This document shows positions 1 to 5,504 of a stretch of DNA of 6,109 nucleotides, in pieces. Position numbers and translations under genes: made by a program. Location of the stretch: positions 1-6,109 of the forward strand of contig JACVCA010000087.1 of the NCBI GenBank assembly GCA_016742295.1, given 5' to 3'. Each line of letters begins with the position of its first letter. Position 1 is the first letter of the stretch. The notes under the pieces are model-generated. The model made no database searches and was not told where the DNA came from. It saw only the letters and a program-made list of their open reading frames with translations. This stretch comes from Alphaproteobacteria bacterium. GTDB taxonomy: Bacteria > Pseudomonadota > Alphaproteobacteria > JAGOMX01.

Positions 1-1640
1 CTATCTACCAACAATATCAAGATCAGCTTAAAATTTTGAATGCGGTTGATTTTGGGGATTTGCTTTTACTGTGCCTTGAATTATTTCATCAACATCCTGA
101 AGTACTGCAAATCTATCAAAATCAATTTCGTTATTTATTGGTTGACGAATATCAAGATACAAACATTTCACAATACTTATGGCTACGGCTTCTTGCGCAA
201 GAGCCTGCTAACATTTGTTGTGTTGGAGATGATGATCAATCAATTTATGGTTGGCGCGGTGCAGAAATCACAAATATTCTCAAGTTTGAAAAAGATTTTC
301 CGGGCGCACAAGTCATCCGTTTGGAACAAAATTATCGTTCGACCACACCTATCCTTGCAGTTGCCTCTCATCTTATTTCCAATAATAAAGGACGTTTAGG
401 AAAGACCCTCTGGACACTTGAAATGGGGGGTGAAAAAGTTCGGGTTATAGGAGCGTGGGATGGAGAAGAAGAAGCAAGGATTGTGGGTGAGGAAATTGAA
501 GCTCTTCAACGGCAAGGACAATCTCTTTCTTCAATGTCCATCTTAGTTAGAGCAGGTTTTCAAACTCGCGAATTTGAAGACCGCTTCATTACTTTAGGGG
601 TACCTTATCAGGTGATTGGAGGCCTTAGATTCTATGAGCGTCTTGAAATTAGAGATGCACTGGCCTACTTAAGAGTTGTCGCACAACCTCATGATAGTTT
701 AGCTCTCGAACGTATCCTCAATACCCCAAGGCGTGGTATCGGAGATACCAGTTTGCAAACTATCCATCAACTTGCCCGAATGGAGGAAATTTCACTTTAT
801 GAAGCTGTCTCTAAACTTATTCATACGGATGAAATCCGAGGTAAAGCCCGTGCTTCCATTAAATCACTTCTGATTGATATAGAACGATGGCGCAATTTAA
901 GCAGCTTGAAACCCCCAGCCTTACTCACAAAAATCATCCTTGATGAATCAGGCTACATTGATATGTGGAAAACAGATCGGTCTGTTGAGGCACCAGGAAG
1001 GCTCGAAAACTTGAAAGAATTTGTGCGTGCCCTAGAAGAATTTGAAAATTTAGGTGGCTTTCTAGAGCATGTTAGTTTGGTTATGGAAAATAATGCTGAC
1101 AATCAAAGTGATCGTGTGAGTCTCATGACTCTTCACAGTGCAAAAGGTTTAGAATTTGATACCGTCTTTCTTACAGGTTGGGAAGAAGGTATGTTCCCTC
1201 ATCCTCGTGCCCTAGAAGAACACAATGTTAAGGGGTTGGAAGAAGAACGGCGCCTCGCTTATGTTGGGCTGACGCGTGCTAAACAACGTGCGATTATTAC
1301 CTTCGCTGCAAGTAGACGTGTTCACGGCGTATGGCAATCTAGCCCTCCATCACGCTTTTTAAACGAACTTCCTTCTGAACATATTGAAATTATCAATCAT
1401 GGAGGGCCTTATCGTTCCCTGGGGACCATGAACAACCCAGTGAAAGAACCTCCATTTATAGTAAATGAAATCCCAAAAAATCCTACACCTTCTAAAGCAC
1501 TCTGTCAGATTGGCTCGCGCGTTTTTCATCAAAAGTTCGGTTATGGTAAAATTATATGTATTGATCACGATAAGCTTGAGATCAATTTTGAGCATGCAGG
1601 TATAAAAAAAGTCCTTTCAAGTTTTATCCAATCTACCTAG
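1..1640 (+). CDS. uvrD: UvrD/PcrA-type superfamily 1A DNA helicase, 5'-truncated by window edge
   Basis: This is an ATP-dependent 3'-5' DNA helicase of the UvrD/PcrA/Rep family, which unwinds DNA during excision repair and at stalled replication or transcription complexes. The frame is open to the first base of the window (codons begin at position 3), and the upstream residues continue the family alignment, so the TTG at 36 is not the real start. About 545 residues are visible. The family is usually 700-800 long, so the Walker A and other N-terminal motifs lie outside. Visible motifs are the Walker B box DEYQDT (from 144), GDDDQSIYGWRG (225-260), QNYRST (327-344), TLHSAKGLEFD (1128-1160) and LAYVGLTRAK (1254-1283). 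The last 40 residues, starting at GSRVFHQKFGYG (about 1512), are the Tudor-like C-terminal domain that binds RNA polymerase in PcrA/UvrD. It is intact up to the window edge. Naming it UvrD rather than PcrA is convention. Confidence 0.95.
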   Translation, partial: IYQQYQDQLKILNAVDFGDLLLLCLELFHQHPEVLQIYQNQFRYLLVDEYQDTNISQYLWLRLLAQEPANICCVGDDDQSIYGWRGAEITNILKFEKDFPGAQVIRLEQNYRSTTPILAVASHLISNNKGRLGKTLWTLEMGGEKVRVIGAWDGEEEARIVGEEIEALQRQGQSLSSMSILVRAGFQTREFEDRFITLGVPYQVIGGLRFYERLEIRDALAYLRVVAQPHDSLALERILNTPRRGIGDTSLQTIHQLARMEEISLYEAVSKLIHTDEIRGKARASIKSLLIDIERWRNLSSLKPPALLTKIILDESGYIDMWKTDRSVEAPGRLENLKEFVRALEEFENLGGFLEHVSLVMENNADNQSDRVSLMTLHSAKGLEFDTVFLTGWEEGMFPHPRALEEHNVKGLEEERRLAYVGLTRAKQRAIITFAASRRVHGVWQSSPPSRFLNELPSEHIEIINHGGPYRSLGTMNNPVKEPPFIVNEIPKNPTPSKALCQIGSRVFHQKFGYGKIICIDHDKLEINFEHAGIKKVLSSFIQST

Positions 1641-1652
1641 GGGCTTATAAGC

Positions 1653-2519
1653 ATGTGGCTTATTAAATGTAGTGTCAAAAAAAATGCTTTGGGAATTTTT
1701 TTACAAGTATTAGAATCTTTTTCAACCACCGTCTCTTTCTTTGAACAAAAAGATGACACTCTATGGAGCCTTGAGGCTCTTTGTGATAGAAAACCAACTT
1801 TAAAAACACTCGTTGCTCAATTTGAAGTTCTTTCCACAGCTAATCATATTGCCTGCCCTACTTTATCAATGGAGAAACTGCCTGAAAAAGATTGGCTTAC
1901 TGAAAACTATCAAGCATTCCCAGCCATTCAAGTAGGCTCATTTTTTATTCATGGGTCTCATATAAAAGGAAATATTCCTAAGGAGCGTATCACGTTACAA
2001 ATTGATGCTGCAACGGCTTTTGGGACAGGGGAACATGCTACCACACATGGATGCCTGGTGGCATTAGAAGCATTGCAAGCATTCTATACCCCAGAAAAGG
2101 CTTTAGATATGGGGTGTGGGTCAGGAATCTTGGCTATGGCTATAGCTAAATTATGGCCGACGGCAACTGTTTTAGCAGTTGACCATGATCCAGAAGCAGT
2201 TCGTGTGGCCCAGGAGAATTGCATCGCAAATCATGTCGACTCTCAAGTAACTTGCTTTTTAAGTGAAGGTTTTAAAGCTTTAAAAGCTCAAAGATCTTTT
2301 AACCTTATTACGGCCAATATTCTCGCGGACCCCCTTATCTTAATGGCAAAAGATATCTCCTCTCAACTCAATGAAAAGGGTTTTATTATTTTATCAGGGA
2401 TTTTAGATGTACAAATTAAAAAAGTTCTTGCAGCTTATCAAAAGCAAGGTCTCTATCTTTACAAGAAATATTTGCAGAATAATTGGGCTATTTTGGTTTT
2501 ACAAAAAAATATTCTTTAA
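1653..2519 (+). CDS. prmA: Ribosomal protein L11 methyltransferase PrmA
   Basis: This is a cytoplasmic, SAM-dependent N-methyltransferase that trimethylates amino groups of ribosomal protein L11. The 288 residues match the usual family length (about 290). Residues 1-90 form the poorly conserved N-terminal substrate-recognition part. The PrmA hallmark FGTGEHATTH is at 123-132. The SAM-binding glycine motif DMGCGSGIL is at 152-160, the acidic ribose-binding strand AVDHDPEA at 175-182, and the catalytic-loop motif NILAD at 222-226, followed by LSGIL at 247-251. The start at 1653 has an AGGGG ribosome binding site that overlaps the stop codon of the helicase gene 12 bases upstream, so the two genes are very likely co-transcribed. 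From memory, a helicase-prmA pairing also occurs in other alphaproteobacteria. PrmA is usually dispensable in bacteria that have been tested. Confidence 0.95.
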   Translation: MWLIKCSVKKNALGIFLQVLESFSTTVSFFEQKDDTLWSLEALCDRKPTLKTLVAQFEVLSTANHIACPTLSMEKLPEKDWLTENYQAFPAIQVGSFFIHGSHIKGNIPKERITLQIDAATAFGTGEHATTHGCLVALEALQAFYTPEKALDMGCGSGILAMAIAKLWPTATVLAVDHDPEAVRVAQENCIANHVDSQVTCFLSEGFKALKAQRSFNLITANILADPLILMAKDISSQLNEKGFIILSGILDVQIKKVLAAYQKQGLYLYKKYLQNNWAILVLQKNIL

Positions 2520-2614
2520 ATTTAATTTGTTGCAAAAATAAGACTTTAGGAACGCAAGATTAAAGTTAAACTGCATCGCATAAAAAAAGTTTCCCATTAA
2601 TCTTAGAAATGTGT

Positions 2615-2642
2615 TTGAATGGGCTAAATTTGAATATATTAA
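2615..2642 (+). promoter_or_regulatory. Candidate sigma-70-like promoter for trcR
   Basis: A TTGAAT hexamer (2615-2620) is followed after 16 bases by TATTAA (2637-2642). Each matches four of six consensus positions. It lies 40 bases before the trcR start, in the only non-coding gap between prmA and trcR. Such matches are common by chance in AT-rich DNA, so this is a weak prediction. Confidence 0.3.
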
Positions 2643-2671
2643 AAAATGTATGTATTAGGTTTCAACAGTTT

Positions 2672-2675
2672 GGAG
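2672..2675 (+). promoter_or_regulatory. Ribosome binding site that fixes the trcR start
   Basis: GGAG lies 6 bases upstream of the ATG at 2682. The in-frame ATG at 2646, which would add 12 residues, has only A-rich sequence before it and no Shine-Dalgarno match. The family alignment also begins at the short methionine (MSTPLMPKATA). Confidence 0.75.
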
Positions 2676-2681
2676 ATTTTG

Positions 2682-3215
2682 ATGTCAACTCCACTTATGC
2701 CAAAAGCAACAGCAATATGGCTTTTAGAAAATACGTCTTTGACGTTTACACAAATTGCAGACTATTGCCAGCTTCATGTTCTTGAGATACAGGCAATTGC
2801 TGATGGAGAAATTGCAGTTGGAATGGCGCCTTTCGACCCAATTGCCCATGGTACTCTTTCAAGAGAAGAGGTGGAGAGATGTTCTCTTGATCCCAATACG
2901 AGGCTTGCTTCAACACCCCTTAATACTCCGTTATCCCACAGAAAACGTGGAGGAGGGAAATACACTCCTGTTTCAAAACGTCAAGACAAGCCAAATGCAA
3001 TCGCTTGGTTACTCAAGCATCATCCTGAGTTAAGTGATGCACAAATATGCAGACTACTTGGCACCACCAACCCCACGATTCATTCTCTCCGTAATCGTAC
3101 TCATTGGAATGCAGCAAATATTCGTGGTAAAAGCCCCGTACTTCTTGGTTTATGTACTCAAGTTGAACTCAATCAAGCTATTGCAGAGTCGGAAGCTCTT
3201 CAAAAATCGGAGTAA
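2682..3215 (+). CDS. trcR: DUF1013 cell-cycle transcriptional regulator TrcR
   Basis: This belongs to the alphaproteobacterial DUF1013/TrcR family. In Caulobacter the member tracks with RNA polymerase and influences cell-cycle-controlled transcription; the same role here is inferred from family membership. From the ATG at 2682 the protein has 177 residues, close to the usual family size. The N-terminal signature PLMPKATAIWLLENTSLTF (4-22) leads into a helix-turn-helix-like unit (about 9-42), then DPIAHGTLSREEVERC (52-67). A basic Gly/Ser-rich linker (85-103) precedes a second helical unit (104-140, with NAIAWLLKHHPELSDAQI at 105-122) and the conserved NRTHWNAANIRGKSP (138-152). The two units resemble each other, sharing WLL, L-T/S and QI at matching spacings. 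It has its own ribosome binding site and probably its own promoter, so it is likely a single-gene unit. It converges on the WGR gene with only 26 bases between them, and no hairpin terminator is visible there. Confidence 0.93.
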   Translation: MSTPLMPKATAIWLLENTSLTFTQIADYCQLHVLEIQAIADGEIAVGMAPFDPIAHGTLSREEVERCSLDPNTRLASTPLNTPLSHRKRGGGKYTPVSKRQDKPNAIAWLLKHHPELSDAQICRLLGTTNPTIHSLRNRTHWNAANIRGKSPVLLGLCTQVELNQAIAESEALQKSE

Positions 3216-3241
3216 GCAATTATTTACAGGTGTTTAGCAAT

Positions 3242-3568
3242 CTAAAAGATGCCTGGTAACATTGATACCAGCGAGAGTGGAAGCGGGACATTCAAAGAAT
3301 CAATATCAAATCCTTTGACCTGATAGTGTTTTGAAATCTGATTTTGCTTATAAAAACACTTTTTTAAAATACTCTGAATACGTTGATGGGCTTCTTCAAT
3401 TTCTTCAAAAGCATATTTGCGAGCCAGGCCTTTTTTTCCAAAAGGTCCAAAATTTGTAAATACTAACCACTGGCCAAATAAATCTTTTCCTAGATGTATA
3501 CTATAATTACGGGTATGCTTTGCCTGAACATTAGAGGTTTCTAGATAAAGGGAAAATAAGTTAAGCAT
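3242..3568 (-). CDS. Small stand-alone WGR-domain protein
   Basis: This 108-residue protein is nearly all one WGR-like domain (about 4-80). It has the RNYSIHL strand (20-26), then DLFGQWLVFTNFGPFG (29-44), the position where the family normally has W-G-R-I-G, then an F-x-x-x-E-A helix (54-70) with a basic end. WGR domains bind DNA or nucleic-acid ends in PARP-type enzymes. The short alphaproteobacterial stand-alone versions have no established function. Here the signature tryptophan and arginine are replaced (F40, G41, P42), while the surrounding pattern LFG-W-V-x-FGPFGKKG is kept. The C-terminal 28 residues have no counterpart that I recognise. The start at 3568 has AAGG 7 bases upstream. 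The gene lies 99 bases downstream of hemF on the same strand and could be read from hemF or from an AT-rich promoter in that gap (TATAAA at 3624-3629 on the minus strand, with no good -35). Confidence 0.8.
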   Translation of the reverse strand: MLNLFSLYLETSNVQAKHTRNYSIHLGKDLFGQWLVFTNFGPFGKKGLARKYAFEEIEEAHQRIQSILKKCFYKQNQISKHYQVKGFDIDSLNVPLPLSLVSMLPGIF

Positions 3569-3667
3569 AAAAATACCTTATTTTTGGAATGGTCTGACCC
3601 TCACATTAGATTCATTGTAGTATTTTATACGATAAATTGATAATTAATTTTTTCATATTTAAAATGC

Positions 3668-4549
3668 TTAATTCCATTCAACTTCAGGTGGCAGGGACAT
3701 TAAAATTGCTTCTACATTACCCTCAGTCTGTAACCCAAAACGTGTTCCTCTATCAAAAAGTAAGTTGAACTCAACATAACGGCCACGCCGCTGTAATTGA
3801 TATTTGCGTTGCAAAGATGTCCAAGCTTCATTCATACGTTTACGAACGATTTCGGGATAAATATTAAGAAATTTTTTTCCTACATCTTGACTAAAAGCAA
3901 AATCTCTCTGCCAATTGCCTGTGTTAATATTATCGTAAAAGATACCTCCAGCACCTCGGGGTTCTTTCCGATGTGGAAGATAAAAGTACTCATCACACCA
4001 TTGTTTAAACTTGGGATAATAAGTGCAATCATAATGATCGCAAACATCTTTTAAACCTTCGTGAAATGAGCGTATATCTTCTTCAAATGAGAAATAAGGC
4101 GTTAAATCTGTTCCTCCAGCAAACCATTCTTGGGTTGTCATGATATGACGAGTATTCATATGTACAGCCGGAACCAAAGGGGAATGCATATGCGCTACCA
4201 CGGAAACTCCACTGGCCCAGAATTGCGGATCCTTTTCAGCCCCTAAAATTTCTTTTTGGAATGTAGGACTAAGCTCGCCAAAAACAGTAGAGATATTCAC
4301 TCCAACCTTTTCAAAGACACAGCCTTTCATAAGCCCTATTGTACCTCCACCTCCACCCGGTCTAATCCAGGGGTTAAAACTAAAAGTCCCTGGTACGCAT
4401 CCTGGGTGGACGGCTGCATACTCTTGCTCAATCTGTTCAAAAACTTCGCAGACCAAATTCCTTAACTTCATGAACCATTCACAAGCATCTGCTTTCTTCT
4501 GGTCTCGATCTTCCGAGAGATAGGTTTGTTTTAAAGCAGAAGAACTCAT
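3668..4549 (-). CDS. hemF: Oxygen-dependent coproporphyrinogen III oxidase HemF
   Basis: HemF catalyses the O2-dependent oxidative decarboxylation of two propionates of coproporphyrinogen III to vinyls, giving protoporphyrinogen IX in heme synthesis. It is a soluble cytoplasmic homodimer. The 293 residues contain the glycine run RPGGGGGT (63-70), FEKVGVNIS (79-87), MHSPLVPAVHMNTR (121-134), WFAGGTDLTPYF (142-153), WCDEYFYLPHRKEPRGAGG (184-202) and GRYVEFNLLFDRGTRFGLQ (256-274). The four histidines conserved with the E. coli enzyme are all present, at 122, 130, 163 and 193. It ends at SLPPEVEWN, about 23 residues short of the C-terminal tail of E. coli HemF. All three reading frames beyond the stop lack that tail, so it is not a recent frameshift, and alphaproteobacterial members may simply be shorter. 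The start lies 12 bases downstream of the lipoprotein stop and has no visible Shine-Dalgarno, which suggests translation coupled to the upstream gene. Confidence 0.96.
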   Translation of the reverse strand: MSSSALKQTYLSEDRDQKKADACEWFMKLRNLVCEVFEQIEQEYAAVHPGCVPGTFSFNPWIRPGGGGGTIGLMKGCVFEKVGVNISTVFGELSPTFQKEILGAEKDPQFWASGVSVVAHMHSPLVPAVHMNTRHIMTTQEWFAGGTDLTPYFSFEEDIRSFHEGLKDVCDHYDCTYYPKFKQWCDEYFYLPHRKEPRGAGGIFYDNINTGNWQRDFAFSQDVGKKFLNIYPEIVRKRMNEAWTSLQRKYQLQRRGRYVEFNLLFDRGTRFGLQTEGNVEAILMSLPPEVEWN

Positions 4550-4561
4550 AAGAATGATACA

Positions 4562-4969
4562 TTAAGGACAGAAGAGACCACTGCAACCATTCTCTTGAGG
4601 TGTTACTGGAGGTAGAGCTTCGAAATTATAATCCTTATCGTTGGTAAGATTAGGATTTCCATAATTATCGATTATATCAGCATTTGAGCGCTCGCCACTT
4701 TCTGTTTCACTCCCAACAAGCAGATCTTCTGTTGAGCTAGGTGCAGGAAGAACCGTAACTGAACCATCGGAATTGGCGATTGATTCAGTACCATCTGGCT
4801 CTTTTAAAATGAGTCGTGGTGTAGATGTATTTTCCTTTTGTACAGTAGAGTTTGTAGAATTTGTAATCGCTGATGCTGCTGGATGAGTTTGTAAATGAGA
4901 AGGCTCACAACCTGCCAATAAAATGAGACTTAATATCAGGGTTGATCGTGGGAAAATGTTATAATTCAT
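4562..4969 (-). CDS. Small lipoprotein of unknown function, upstream of hemF
   Basis: I do not recognise this 135-residue protein. It has a clear lipoprotein signal peptide: a short N-terminus with Arg8, a hydrophobic core (9-18) and the lipobox LLAGC with the acylated cysteine at 21. It is therefore expected to be anchored to a membrane on the periplasmic side. The mature part (about 115 residues) is rich in Ser, Thr, Asn, Pro and acidic residues and looks largely disordered. A short segment, RLILKEPDGTESIANSDG (52-69), may form two beta strands. The C-terminus ends in a cysteine pair, CSGLFCP (129-135), that could form a disulfide. The start at 4969 has a strong AAGGA site 5 bases upstream. 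It is followed after 12 bases by hemF on the same strand, so the two probably share a transcript. That link need not mean a shared function. Confidence 0.85.
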   Translation of the reverse strand: MNYNIFPRSTLILSLILLAGCEPSHLQTHPAASAITNSTNSTVQKENTSTPRLILKEPDGTESIANSDGSVTVLPAPSSTEDLLVGSETESGERSNADIIDNYGNPNLTNDKDYNFEALPPVTPQENGCSGLFCP

Positions 4970-5202
4970 GACTTTCCTTATATCTTTAATTTGATTTTCA
5001 TAAGATTAAAGAATTTTCATGTAAACGACAAGGTTCGTGTTAAACGAAATATATAAATTTTTTAATCAGCCATCAAAGCCCTTCAAGAAAATAAACCCCC
5101 TTGTTCGCAGGAAGAAATTAAATGTGTTATGAGCTAAATTACGGGTGCTATGAAAATCATTATATTAAAGTACTCCCATAAAAAATATAAAGGAATAAAA
5201 AA
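4970..5202. other. Divergent intergenic region, 233 bases
   Basis: This gap separates the minus-strand lipoprotein-hemF pair from the plus-strand OMP-like remnant. It is AT-rich and must hold the leftward promoter. I see no RNA gene, long inverted repeat or riboswitch-like architecture. The only coding-like item is a 19-codon ORF at 5122-5181 (+), preceded by AGGAAG at 5109-5114, described in the findings. On the plus strand, TATATT (5161-5166) is a possible -10 for the remnant, but no convincing -35 accompanies it. Confidence 0.5.
5003..5031 (-). promoter_or_regulatory. Weak candidate promoter for the lipoprotein-hemF unit
   Basis: On the minus strand TTGTCG (5031-5026) is followed after 17 bases by TAATCT (5008-5003), 33 bases before the lipoprotein ATG. 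The -10 match is poor (three of six) and the surroundings are very AT-rich. It is listed mainly because the operon needs a promoter in this divergent gap. Confidence 0.2.
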
Positions 5203-5424
5203 ATGCAAAAAAAGCTTAGTACCATCCTTCTTTTTTCAACCCTAATTGGCATGCTTGCCCAAGCTGACAAGATACAGGGTTTGTATTTGGGCGTTGGTAT
5301 AGGATCACAAGAGCTCCTTAAATTAAAAGAATTTTCAAGGAAACTCTTGACGGTTCCAGTGAATTCGCTATGTTTAACAATTAAGGGGCCTGTAGTTCAG
5401 TTGGTTAGAACACTCCGCTCATAA
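5203..5424 (+). pseudogene. Probable remnant of a secreted or outer-membrane protein gene, running into a tRNA
   Basis: The reading frame starts well, with AAAGGA 8 bases before the ATG. A typical Sec signal peptide follows: MQKK, a hydrophobic core, and a likely cleavage after AQA at residue 21. The mature part begins DKIQGLYLGVGIGSQ (22-36), which resembles the first beta strand of small outer-membrane barrel proteins. After about residue 36 the similarity stops, and the frame ends after 73 codons inside the tRNA gene: its last 13 codons overlap the tRNA and the stop codon lies in the anticodon loop. A real barrel would need well over 120 residues. I infer a 5' remnant left by deletion. Less likely, it is a genuine short secreted peptide. 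The other frames after residue 36 soon hit stops and show no continuation. Confidence 0.5.
5347..5374 (+). promoter_or_regulatory. Candidate promoter for the tRNA gene
   Basis: TTGACG (five of six matches to the -35 consensus) is followed after 16 bases by TATGTT (four of six). Transcription would begin about 5 bases before the mature tRNA 5' end, leaving a very short leader. The elements lie inside the decayed ORF, which fits that ORF no longer being under protein-coding constraint. Confidence 0.4.
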
Positions 5425-5462
5425 CGGAGATGTCGCAGGTTCGAGTCCTGCCGGGCCCACCA
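5386..5462 (+). tRNA. tRNA with CAU anticodon, probably tRNA-Ile2 (lysidine-modified), otherwise elongator tRNA-Met
   Basis: A complete 77-base cloverleaf can be drawn by hand. The acceptor GGGCCTG pairs with CGGGCCC (one T-G wobble). The D stem is GTTC/GAAC, the anticodon stem CTCCG/CGGAG with loop CTCATAA, and the T stem GCAGG/CCTGC with loop TTCGAGT. The discriminator is A, and the CCA end is encoded. The anticodon is CAT. It is not the initiator: it has a normal G1-C72 pair and lacks the three G-C pairs at the base of the anticodon stem. The GGGCC/GGCCC acceptor resembles alphaproteobacterial isoleucine tRNAs, which suggests the Ile2 species that TilS converts to lysidine-AU to read AUA codons. 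Elongator Met cannot be excluded by eye. It lies 42 bases from the convergent mlaC gene. Confidence 0.95.
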
Positions 5463-5504
5463 GAATATTATCATATAATCACATGGGAGTTAGGCATAAA
5501 ATTA

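Noticed and set aside
36..38. TTG as the start of the helicase gene
   Set aside because: The frame is open upstream to the window edge, and those residues continue the UvrD alignment (YQDQLKILNAVDFGDLL). Motifs needed for ATP binding are missing because the gene is cut by the window, not because it is a short protein.
1359..1595. Minus-strand 78-codon ORF inside the helicase gene
   Set aside because: It lies antisense to a well-conserved coding region, with no family resemblance and no ribosome binding site of note.
2556..2604. 8-base inverted repeat AAGATTAA / TTAATCTT after prmA
   Set aside because: The 33-base loop, all-AT-rich stem and lack of a following T-run make a terminator or riboswitch unlikely. 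It is expected by chance in AT-rich DNA.
2646..2681. Upstream ATG for trcR, adding 12 residues
   Set aside because: It has no Shine-Dalgarno, whereas the ATG at 2682 has GGAG at 6-base spacing and matches the family start.
5467..5479. ATTAT-CAT-ATAAT hairpin after the tRNA as a terminator
   Set aside because: A five-pair A-T stem with a 3-base loop and no U-tract is too weak to call.
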